Positions 1 to 6,389 of a stretch of 10,952 nucleotides of DNA are shown piece after piece; the first letter of the stretch is position 1; each line of letters begins with the position of its first letter. The notes under the pieces are model-generated. The model saw nothing but the letters and a program-made list of their open reading frames with translations. It did no database searches and was not told the DNA's origin. The position numbers and the translations under genes were made by a program. The DNA is from Bacteroidales bacterium (GTDB lineage: Bacteria; Bacteroidota; Bacteroidia; Bacteroidales; 4484-276), in NCBI GenBank assembly GCA_029939965.1, contig JAOZRY010000064.1, positions 1-10,952 on the forward strand, given 5' to 3'.

Positions 1-2
1 TT

Positions 3-122
3 CCATCATTGTAGCATTGAATCATTATATCATTGTAGCATTGAATCCTTCCATCATTGTAGCATTGAATCCTTCCATCATTGTAGCATTGAATCCTTGT
101 AGCATTGAATCATTCTCTCATT
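3..122 (+). repeat. Left octamer tandem array (NNNNC[A/C]TT family)
   Basis: Fifteen consecutive 8-bp units run without any indel, each ending in CATT or CCTT. The units in order are CCATCATT, GTAGCATT, GAATCATT, ATATCATT, GTAGCATT, GAATCCTT, CCATCATT, GTAGCATT, GAATCCTT, CCATCATT, GTAGCATT, GAATCCTT, GTAGCATT, GAATCATT, CTCTCATT. A 24-bp higher-order unit (CCATCATT + GTAGCATT + GAATCCTT) occurs twice in a row at 51-98. The next copy, at 99, lacks exactly one octamer, so change happens in whole octamers. The right end enters the last codons of the LUD gene. The array probably continues leftward out of the window. Function is unknown. There are no unique spacers, so it is not CRISPR. Confidence 0.93.
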
Positions 123-762
123 GTACCTCTTCAACAAGTAAAACATATAATTGTTTGGGTCCGTGAACGCCCATAACAAACGTTTTTTCGATATCGGCTG
201 TGCGGCTGGGACCCGAAATAACTGTAATAGCAGAAGGCAGGGAGGAGTTGTATTTTTCTTTCAAAAGGCTAAAGGCATTTTTAAGGTCTTTTACCAGTTG
301 GTTTGTAGTAGCCACTACAATATGGATTTCGGGAAATACGTTCAACCTGCGGCCCGACAATTGGCGCGATGAAACCACTACACTTCCAAAACGGGCTACC
401 AGACACTCACAAAAGGTAATACCAATGCTTGGATTAAGTATCTCTTCCGGGTGGTCGATAAAGTTAATTTTGTGCTCATCCAGCAATGGCCGTAGTATTT
501 GATCAAAACAGAAAACATTCATATTCTTGTTTTCATGTATGATATATTTGAGCTTTTCGGCCATGTCGTTGTAATCTTCGCAATAGGCAAATTTGCCACC
601 AACTTTTGTAAACTCCTGTGCAAAGGTTACGTCTTCAGATTCTTTTAGTTCGTTAAAAACAGGAGATTCAAAGTCCACATTAGGAAATGGATTGTCAGTT
701 TTTTCGATCAATGCATTACGAATGCTTTTATAAATTTTTTCTCTTGTGGTGGTTTCTTCCAT
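118..762 (-). CDS. LUD-domain (LutC/YkgG-like) protein
   Basis: This is a 214-aa cytoplasmic protein of the LUD superfamily (formerly DUF162), to which LutC of the LutABC L-lactate oxidation complex belongs. The family signature is visible in GITFCECLVARFGSVVVSS (residues 114-132), SGPSRTADIE (183-192) and GVHGPKQLYVLL (198-209). The length fits single-domain LutC-type proteins. No LutA or LutB gene lies beside it. It is the last gene in the window of the rsfS-ftsH series, 74 bp after ftsH, so lactate metabolism should not be assumed; from memory, Bacteroidota often keep a LUD gene in this neighbourhood with unknown role. The ATG at 762 has AGGAG directly against it, too close for a good Shine-Dalgarno site. 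The last codon (CAA) and the TGA stop are formed by the edge of the octamer array, so the extreme C-terminus (VQ) may be recent. The family assignment is firm and the function unknown. Confidence 0.9.
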   Translation of the reverse strand: MEETTTREKIYKSIRNALIEKTDNPFPNVDFESPVFNELKESEDVTFAQEFTKVGGKFAYCEDYNDMAEKLKYIIHENKNMNVFCFDQILRPLLDEHKINFIDHPEEILNPSIGITFCECLVARFGSVVVSSRQLSGRRLNVFPEIHIVVATTNQLVKDLKNAFSLLKEKYNSSLPSAITVISGPSRTADIEKTFVMGVHGPKQLYVLLVEEVQ

Positions 763-836
763 CTCCTATTGACGGTTTTTTTTAAAATGCTATTTAGTGT
801 CTGTCTATAAAGTCGGCGTTTTCCGGTGCACACTAT

Positions 837-2987
837 TTAGCCTTTTGAATTATTGTTAGCAGCTTTTTTTACCTTTTCTTTATTTCCTTTCGCTACTTCT
901 TCCCCATTATTTTTAGCCTTTTCTTCTTCAGACTTTTTCAGATCATCTTTAATTTTTTTCAGCTTTGCCTTCATCTTTATTTTATCCTCTGCACTCTCTT
1001 TTTCGATTTCCAGATCGCGGGTAAAAGTCCTTTTACCAAAAATACCTTCCAAATCTTCTCTGAAAATAACCTCTTTTTCGAGCAATGTTTTGGCAAGGAT
1101 ATCCACTTTTTTCTTATTTTCTTTAAGTAATTTTAATGCTTTAAGATACGCTATCTCCACCATTTTATGAACTTCCTCATCAATTGTCTGGGCAGTTTTT
1201 TCGCTGTATGGTTTGGTAAACGAATATTCATTCTGTCCACTGGAATCGTAATAGCTAAGGTTTCCAATTTTTTTATTAAGGCCAAAATAGGTAACCATAG
1301 CATAAGCTTGCTTAGTTACTTTTTCGAGGTCGTTGAGCGCACCGGTCGAAATTTTTCCAAGATTTATCTCTTCTGATGCTCTGCCACCAAGTGCTGCTGT
1401 CATCTCATCAATCATTTGATCGAATGTAGTGATTTGCCTTTCCTCAGGAAGATACCATGCAGCACCAAGTGCTTTTCCGCGAGGAACAATGGTAACCTTC
1501 ACCAATGGTGAAGCATGTTCGAGCAACCAACTTATAGTAGCATGTCCGGCTTCGTGGTAGGCAATGGTCTCTTTTTCTCTTGGTGAAATGATTTTATTAC
1601 GTTTTTCAAGTCCGCCTATAATTCTGTCAATCGCATCCATGAAATCCTGACGGTCAACAATCTTCTTTCCTTGTCGGGCTCCAATCAGGGCTGCTTCATT
1701 ACAAACATTTGCAATATCGGCACCTGAAAATCCCGGAGTTTGTTTAGCCAGAAAATCTACATCTACAGTATCATCAAATTTAATTGGCTTGATGTGTACA
1801 AGAAAAATAGCTTTACGCTCTTCAAGGTCAGGGAGTTCAACATGGATTTGCCTGTCGAAACGACCGGCACGCAGTAATGCCCGATCAAGAATATCGGCAC
1901 GGTTGGTGGCTGCCAAAATAATTACACCTGCATTGGTGCCGAACCCATCCATTTCGGTAAGTAATTGGTTGAGTGTGTTTTCGCGCTCATCATTAGCACC
2001 TGTCATAGCGTTTCTGCCACGCGCACGGCCAATGGCATCTATCTCGTCGATAAAGATGATGCATGGTGCTTTGTCTTTTGCTTGTCTGAATAAATCACGA
2101 ACACGCGATGCTCCAACACCTACGAACATTTCAACAAAGTCGGAACCTGATATGGAAAAGAAAGGAACATCGGCTTCACCTGCCACAGACTTGGCAAGTA
2201 AAGTTTTACCCGTACCCGGAGGGCCTACGAGTAAGGCCCCTTTTGGGATTTTTGCACCAAGCTCAGTATATTTTGTGGGGGTTTTTAAGAAATCTACAAT
2301 TTCCATCACCTCTACTTTTGCTTCCTCTAAACCGGCAACATCCTTAAAAGTTATTTTTATATGAGAATCCTTATCAAAAAGTGTTGCTTTCGATTTTCCG
2401 ATACTAAAAATTTGGCCTCCACCGGCACCCCCCCGGCTCATCATTCTCATAATAAAAATCCATATTACAACAAGAAAACCAAGAGGTAGCAGCCAGCTGA
2501 GTAGTTCGCCAGACCAATCGCGTCTCGTTTCATTTTGTATGTAAATGGGGTTCTTTACATTATTTTGCACATTCTCAACCCTTTTTTCAAACGACTCTAC
2601 CGAACCGATGGTATAGGAATAATGGGGTGAGTTTCCCATCATCGTTTTACTTTTTTCGGTCTCAAGGTCTTGATACTTCGAACTCGAAAGTTTATCGGGT
2701 TTGATAAAAATTTCTGCCTTTTCTTTATTTACAAGAATTATTTTCTCTACATCTTCAGAGCTTAACATTATTTTTAGTTCACCCCAATCAATCTCCTTGG
2801 TCAGGGTTTCGGTATTGAAAAAATATAAAGAAATAAAAATGAATGCTATTATAGTGTAAATCCAGTAAAAATTGAATTTATTCTTCCCATCAGAGCTTTT
2901 CATCGGATTGACTAAATTCTTAAAATAATCAGCTTTCTGATCGCTCGATGGTTTCTTAACTTTATTAATATCTTTTTCTTTTGCCAT
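837..2987 (-). CDS. ftsH: ATP-dependent zinc metalloprotease FtsH
   Basis: This is a 716-aa inner-membrane AAA+ protease that unfolds and degrades misfolded or regulated membrane and cytosolic proteins as a hexamer. Domains in order: cytosolic N-tail (1-38), TM1 (about 39-57), periplasmic domain (about 58-161), TM2 (about 162-182), Gly-rich linker, AAA+ domain, M41 peptidase, charged tail. The AAA+ domain has Walker A GPPGTGKT (255-262), Walker B IIFIDEIDAIG (310-320) and a second region of homology ending LLRAGRFDR (371-379) with both arginine-finger positions. The M41 zinc site is HEAGH (478-482), with Asp553 in STGALND as the likely third ligand. Residues 655-716 form a Lys/Glu-rich tail beyond the conserved FGKR segment. 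The gene starts 23 bp after rsfS, so co-transcription is likely. A run of seven C (2428-2434, G on the coding strand) encodes part of the Gly-rich linker. All catalytic residues are present and the gene looks intact. Confidence 0.98.
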   Translation of the reverse strand: MAKEKDINKVKKPSSDQKADYFKNLVNPMKSSDGKNKFNFYWIYTIIAFIFISLYFFNTETLTKEIDWGELKIMLSSEDVEKIILVNKEKAEIFIKPDKLSSSKYQDLETEKSKTMMGNSPHYSYTIGSVESFEKRVENVQNNVKNPIYIQNETRRDWSGELLSWLLPLGFLVVIWIFIMRMMSRGGAGGGQIFSIGKSKATLFDKDSHIKITFKDVAGLEEAKVEVMEIVDFLKTPTKYTELGAKIPKGALLVGPPGTGKTLLAKSVAGEADVPFFSISGSDFVEMFVGVGASRVRDLFRQAKDKAPCIIFIDEIDAIGRARGRNAMTGANDERENTLNQLLTEMDGFGTNAGVIILAATNRADILDRALLRAGRFDRQIHVELPDLEERKAIFLVHIKPIKFDDTVDVDFLAKQTPGFSGADIANVCNEAALIGARQGKKIVDRQDFMDAIDRIIGGLEKRNKIISPREKETIAYHEAGHATISWLLEHASPLVKVTIVPRGKALGAAWYLPEERQITTFDQMIDEMTAALGGRASEEINLGKISTGALNDLEKVTKQAYAMVTYFGLNKKIGNLSYYDSSGQNEYSFTKPYSEKTAQTIDEEVHKMVEIAYLKALKLLKENKKKVDILAKTLLEKEVIFREDLEGIFGKRTFTRDLEIEKESAEDKIKMKAKLKKIKDDLKKSEEEKAKNNGEEVAKGNKEKVKKAANNNSKG

Positions 2988-3010
2988 TCTTATAAGTAAT
3001 AAAATCAGTT

Positions 3011-3382
3011 TTATTCTTTAATAACTGTAATTTTTGCATCGGCCCAAAGCCCTTCGAGGTTGTAAAATTTGCGGCTTTGTTCGTTAAAAATATGAACAAC
3101 AACGTCAACATAATCCAGTAGTATCCATTCTGCATTTTCGATACCTTCTTTGTGCCAGGGGTTTTCGTTTGTGCTTTTCTTTACAAATTCTTGCACAGCG
3201 TCGGCAATTGCTGAAACCTGACGCCCCGAGTCGCCATGACACACAACAAAATGATTGCTGACTGCATTTTCAATATTTGACAAATCCATATCTACGATAT
3301 GCTTGCCTTTCTTTTCCTGCATACCTTTAATTGTAAATTCTAAAATGCTTTTGGTATTGCTTATTGATTTGTTTTCAGTCAT
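3011..3382 (-). CDS. rsfS: Ribosomal silencing factor RsfS
   Basis: This is a 123-aa protein of the RsfS/Iojap (DUF143) family. Family members bind L14 (uL14) of the large ribosomal subunit and block joining to the 30S subunit, lowering translation in slow growth. Diagnostic stretches are DMDLSNIENAVSNHFVVCHG (31-50), the PWHKEG turn followed by AEWILLDYVDVVVHIF (75-99), and the C-terminal FYNLEGLWADA (106-116). Its length fits the usual 105-130 aa. It is the first gene of the minus-strand cluster with ftsH and the LUD gene. A good match to the Bacteroidota -7 element lies 23 bp upstream of its ATG, which gives a very short leader. In many bacteria rsfS sits beside nadD or ftsH-type housekeeping genes, so the context fits. 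Confidence 0.96.
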   Translation of the reverse strand: MTENKSISNTKSILEFTIKGMQEKKGKHIVDMDLSNIENAVSNHFVVCHGDSGRQVSAIADAVQEFVKKSTNENPWHKEGIENAEWILLDYVDVVVHIFNEQSRKFYNLEGLWADAKITVIKE

Positions 3383-3405
3383 TTATTGAAATTAAATTTG
3401 AGGTG

Positions 3406-3413
3406 CAAAAGTA
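3406..3413 (-). promoter_or_regulatory. Candidate -7 element for rsfS-ftsH-LUD
   Basis: The minus strand reads TACTTTTG, an exact match to the Bacteroidota -7 consensus TAnnTTTG, ending 23 bp before the rsfS start codon. No TTG is found at the expected 19-21 bp upstream spacing; the nearest one gives a spacer of 27 bp. The call therefore rests on the -7 element and its position. Confidence 0.5.
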
Positions 3414-3497
3414 GGTAAATTTAGCTTGAAATTATTATTACAATACTCTTATCTACGATATTTAATATTTGGGTGGACGTTCCCTCAAAATAATGCC

Positions 3498-3529
3498 TTC
3501 TTAATTCCATTATATTTTTTTTACTTTCG
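3498..3529 (+). promoter_or_regulatory. Candidate promoter for the birA cluster
   Basis: TACTTTCG at 3522-3529 matches TAnnTTTG with one mismatch. TTC at 3498-3500, 21 bp upstream, stands where the TTG -33 element is expected. The ATG of birA is about 40 bp downstream. A promoter here would also show that the in-frame upstream TTG at 3426 is not the birA start. Confidence 0.45.
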
Positions 3530-3569
3530 CAATCAAACAAATAAACCTAACAAAATATTAATAATTCAG

Positions 3570-4319
3570 ATGCAAAAACCTCTGCAAGCTAAAATAATAA
3601 AGTACTTTAAAGAAATTGATTCGACAAATAGATATGCCGAAGATTTGGTTAATAACAATAGAATTGATGATGGTTCGGTAGTTTTGACAGATTTTCAAAC
3701 TCAAGGCAGGGGAGTGGAACAAAATATATGGGAAAGTGAGAATAAAAAAAACCTGCTTCTAAGTATTATTTTGTATCCGGTTTTTTTGGCACCCGAAAAG
3801 CAATTTGCTCTAAACAAGGTGATATCTTTGGCTGTTTGTGAAACGGTAAAGGAATTTGTGAATCAGAACCACGTAACTATTAAATGGCCAAACGACATTT
3901 ATGTAGGGCGTAAGAAGATTGCCGGAATATTATCGAAAAACATGATTTCCGGCAATTATATTCAATCCTCAATAATTGGGGTAGGGTTAAATGTAAACCA
4001 AATGGTTTTTGGAGCTGACATTCCAAATCCTGTATCTTTAAAGATGATAACCGGAAAATCTTTTACCAGAACGAAAGTTTTAAAGAAATTGCTTGAAAGG
4101 TTTAATCATTTTTACAATTTATTAGTCGAAAGAAAAACCAAAATTATCGATAAAAAATATTTAGCCAAATTGATGAATTACAATTCTGAGGCTTTATACC
4201 GTTCAGGAGATTCGGTTTTTGCGGCGAAGATAACAGGTGTTTCAAAGTTCGGCCAGCTTCAAATGGATTCAGGAGGAAAAAATTTGCAGTTTGAAATGAA
4301 AGAGATTGAATTTTTGTAG
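3570..4319 (+). CDS. birA: Biotin--[acetyl-CoA-carboxylase] ligase (BirA, no HTH domain)
   Basis: This is a 249-aa group I biotin protein ligase, which activates biotin with ATP and transfers it to the lysine of biotin carboxyl carrier proteins. The N-terminal DNA-binding domain of E. coli BirA is absent, so it should act only as an enzyme. Visible motifs are FKEIDSTN (13-20), TQGRGVEQNIWES (44-56, the biotin/adenylate loop), KWPNDIY (105-111, containing the conserved Lys), KIAGIL (116-121) and GVGLNVN (137-143), followed by the C-terminal SH3-like domain (about 205-249). The ATG at 3570 is preferred. The frame stays open back to a TTG at 3426, but that extension is hydrophobic, unlike the family, and spans the likely promoter. 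The loop is unusual: where E. coli has GRGRRGRKW, this protein has GRGVEQNIW. It is first gene of a cluster with the Nif3-like gene 16 bp downstream. Confidence 0.95.
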   Translation: MQKPLQAKIIKYFKEIDSTNRYAEDLVNNNRIDDGSVVLTDFQTQGRGVEQNIWESENKKNLLLSIILYPVFLAPEKQFALNKVISLAVCETVKEFVNQNHVTIKWPNDIYVGRKKIAGILSKNMISGNYIQSSIIGVGLNVNQMVFGADIPNPVSLKMITGKSFTRTKVLKKLLERFNHFYNLLVERKTKIIDKKYLAKLMNYNSEALYRSGDSVFAAKITGVSKFGQLQMDSGGKNLQFEMKEIEFL

Positions 4320-4335
4320 AATAACTTTTTAAATC

Positions 4336-5430
4336 ATGATAATAAAGGAAATAACAAGAATCATTGAAGATTTTGCACCTCTTCAACTTCAGGAATCCTA
4401 CGATAATGCGGGGTTAATAATTGGAAACCCAAACCATGAAGTAGCTGGAGTCCTGGTTACGCTTGATGTAACAGATGAGGTAATTGATGAAGCTATGAAG
4501 TTGAGTTATAATTTGATTGTAGCACATCATCCTCTAATTTTTAAAGGATTAAAAAAAATTGGGTCTGATAATATGATCGGGAGATTGGTAAGTAAATGTA
4601 TAAAAAATGATATTGCTGTTTATGCAGCACATACCAATTTGGATAATGTGAGTAACGGTGTAAATCGCATTGTGTGTGATAGATTGGGATTGCAAAATGT
4701 AAGGATTCTTGCTGCAAAAAAACTGCTTTTGAGAAAATTGGTGGTCTTTTGCCCGACCAACTATGCCGATAAGGTTAGGGAGGCTTTATTTACAGCGGGT
4801 GCAGGCCACATTGGAAATTATGACAGTTGTAGTTTTAATATGTCTGGCAAGGGGTCGTTTCGGGCACTGGAGGGTTCTAACCCATTTGTGGGAAAACCCA
4901 ACGAGCTTCATTATGAAAATGAGATACGCATCGAATCCATATTTCCTGCTTACGATCAAAATAAAGTATTAAGTTCCATGTTAGGTGCGCATCCTTACGA
5001 GGAGGTGGCTTATGATATTTACCCACTTGAGAATATAAATGCAGGGGTTGGTGCGGGGATGATAGGTGAGCTTGAAGCAATGGAGGATGCCATGCATTTT
5101 TTAAAACGGCTGAAAAAAACTTTTGGAACAGGTTGCATTAAACACACTACGATAATCAGGAAAGCAATTAAGCGGGTAGCTGTTTGTGGAGGGAGCGGTA
5201 GTTTTCTAATTCAAAATGCTATTGGAGCCGGAGCTGATATTTATATTTCCGGCGATATTAAATACCACGAGTTTTTTGATGCTGATGGGAAAATTATTAT
5301 TGCCGATATCGGACATTATGAAAGTGAACAGTTTACCAAAGAATTATTAATGAACCTAATAAATAAAAAATTTCCTAATTTTGCCGTCCAAATTTCAGGA
5401 GTGAATACAAATCCGGTAAAATATTTATAG
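4336..5430 (+). CDS. Nif3-like dinuclear metal centre protein (YqfO/YbgI, DUF34 family)
   Basis: This is a 364-aa protein of the Nif3/DUF34 family, toroidal hexamers with a dinuclear metal site. It is often annotated as GTP cyclohydrolase 1 type 2, but the biological role remains unsettled. Likely metal ligands by comparison with YbgI are His64 and His65 in IVAHHPLIFKG, Asp103 in AAHTNLDNV, and His327 and Glu331 in the late GHYESE motif. ISGDIKYHEFFDA (305-316) is the usual C-terminal signature. Residues about 130-235 form the PII/CutA-like insertion of the longer YqfO-type members, recognisable by GAGHIGNYDSCSF (155-167) and GAHPYEEVAYDIYPL (217-231). The length fits that long subtype. It lies between birA (16 bp) and the zinc-ribbon gene (26 bp), implying one transcript. 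Pairing of a Nif3-like gene with a zf-RING_7 coiled-coil gene recurs in Bacteroidota to my recollection. Confidence 0.94.
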   Translation: MIIKEITRIIEDFAPLQLQESYDNAGLIIGNPNHEVAGVLVTLDVTDEVIDEAMKLSYNLIVAHHPLIFKGLKKIGSDNMIGRLVSKCIKNDIAVYAAHTNLDNVSNGVNRIVCDRLGLQNVRILAAKKLLLRKLVVFCPTNYADKVREALFTAGAGHIGNYDSCSFNMSGKGSFRALEGSNPFVGKPNELHYENEIRIESIFPAYDQNKVLSSMLGAHPYEEVAYDIYPLENINAGVGAGMIGELEAMEDAMHFLKRLKKTFGTGCIKHTTIIRKAIKRVAVCGGSGSFLIQNAIGAGADIYISGDIKYHEFFDADGKIIIADIGHYESEQFTKELLMNLINKKFPNFAVQISGVNTNPVKYL

Positions 5431-5456
5431 ACGATTATAAAATAATAATACACAAG

Positions 5457-6260
5457 ATGGCAAAAGGAAGTCAAATGAAACCAGATGGCCAGGAAAATGG
5501 CAAACAGGTAGAACTTGTTGAAGTTTCTGTTGAGGAAAAATTGATTGCTCTGTACGGGCTTCAACAAATAGATTCGCAAACAGATAAAATTAAAATTATC
5601 AGGGGAGAATTACCACTTGAAGTTCAAGATCTTGAAGATGAAATTGAGGGGCTTCAAACCAGGGTTGACAAGTTTCAGGAAGAAGTTAGAAATTACGAGG
5701 AACAGATTAGCGAGAAAAAACAGTCGATCGAAAATAGTACTGTTCTAATCAAGAGATATGGTGAGCAACAGATGAATGTTCGAAACAATCGGGAGTATGA
5801 TTCCCTGAGCAAGGAGATCGAATTTCAGAATCTGGAAATGCAGTTGGCCGAGAAAAGGATTAGTGAATTTACGGCTATTCTTGATGGTAAGACCGAACTA
5901 ATAAAAGAATCGAAATCAAAGCTCAAAGAACGCGAGTCGGATCTTCGTATTAAAAATTCGGAGCTTAAAGATATTGTTCTTGAAACTGAAAAAGAGGAGA
6001 AGGATCTTGTGGATAAATCCAACGATCTGAACAAGAAAATTGAGAGTCGTTTGGTGATTGCATATAATCGTATTCGTAAAAATGCAAGGAATGGTTTGGC
6101 TGTTGTGCAAATCGAAAGAGATGCCTGTGGTGGTTGTTTCAATAAAATTCCTCCTCAGCATCAGCTCGATATCAGGATGCATAAAAAAATTATTGTTTGC
6201 GAATATTGTGGAAGAATTTTGGTGGACGATGATATTGACAAAAAAGTAAAAGGCGAATAA
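5457..6260 (+). CDS. Coiled-coil protein with C-terminal C4 zinc ribbon (zf-RING_7 type)
   Basis: This is a 267-aa cytoplasmic protein. Residues about 27-205 are rich in E, K, L and Q with heptad character, predicting a long antiparallel coiled coil; NNREYDSLSKEIE (110-122) matches the conserved turn region of this family. The C-terminus has a C4 zinc ribbon, with Cys224/Cys227 in CGGC and Cys248/Cys251 in CEYC, followed by the typical CGRILV. The family (PF02591) includes chlamydial CdsZ-like proteins. Its molecular function in Bacteroidota is not established; nucleic-acid or ribosome contact is plausible but only inferred. The ATG at 5457 was chosen as the first start 26 bp after the Nif3-like gene. 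A second in-frame ATG seven codons in (MKPDGQ) is possible. It is last gene of the birA cluster, and a strong terminator follows 37 bp after the stop. Confidence 0.9.
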   Translation: MAKGSQMKPDGQENGKQVELVEVSVEEKLIALYGLQQIDSQTDKIKIIRGELPLEVQDLEDEIEGLQTRVDKFQEEVRNYEEQISEKKQSIENSTVLIKRYGEQQMNVRNNREYDSLSKEIEFQNLEMQLAEKRISEFTAILDGKTELIKESKSKLKERESDLRIKNSELKDIVLETEKEEKDLVDKSNDLNKKIESRLVIAYNRIRKNARNGLAVVQIERDACGGCFNKIPPQHQLDIRMHKKIIVCEYCGRILVDDDIDKKVKGE

Positions 6261-6291
6261 TCACCAATAGTTATTTATTAATTAAGTAACA

Positions 6292-6327
6292 AAAAAAGGA
6301 GCTTCCGATACCGGAAGCTCCTTTTTT
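6292..6327. terminator. Bidirectional intrinsic terminator between convergent genes
   Basis: A perfect 10-bp stem GGAGCTTCCG / CGGAAGCTCC (6298-6307 with 6312-6321) surrounds the 4-nt loop ATAC. It is flanked by six A on the left and six T on the right, so both strands end the stem with a U-tract. It can stop the birA cluster from the left and the protease gene from the right. Confidence 0.92.
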
Positions 6328-6334
6328 GTTAAAG

Positions 6335-6372
6335 GCTTACTCAAAAAAACCAGAAGTTATTTTTGAGTAAGC
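6335..6372. terminator. Second hairpin, downstream of the protease gene
   Basis: GCTTACTCAAAAA (6335-6347) pairs perfectly over 13 bp with TTTTTGAGTAAGC (6360-6372) around a 12-nt loop. It begins 17 bp beyond the protease stop codon on the minus strand. It lacks a U-tract outside the stem, so it may be a weak terminator or a 3'-end stabilising structure working together with the hairpin at 6292-6327. Confidence 0.6.
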
Positions 6373-6389
6373 ACAATGGTCAAATCTTA

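Noticed and set aside
3..122. CRISPR array.
   Set aside because: The repeats are directly adjacent with no unique spacers, the unit is 8 bp, and no cas gene is near.
118..762. Annotating the LUD gene as lutC with a role in lactate oxidation.
   Set aside because: No lutA or lutB partner is present and its neighbours are rsfS and ftsH. Only the LUD family assignment is supported.
1789..2364. Long plus-strand open frame (191 aa) opposite ftsH.
   Set aside because: It is antisense to the AAA+ domain of an intact conserved gene, shows biased Ser/Arg/Pro-rich translation and no recognisable family.
3426..3569. N-terminal extension of BirA from an upstream TTG (48 extra residues).
   Set aside because: The extension is hydrophobic and unlike the family, starts with a rare codon and covers the likely promoter. 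The ATG at 3570 gives the expected family N-terminus.
4336..5430. Firm call of GTP cyclohydrolase I type 2.
   Set aside because: The activity is annotated by transfer across the Nif3 family and the physiological role is disputed, so a family-level name was used.
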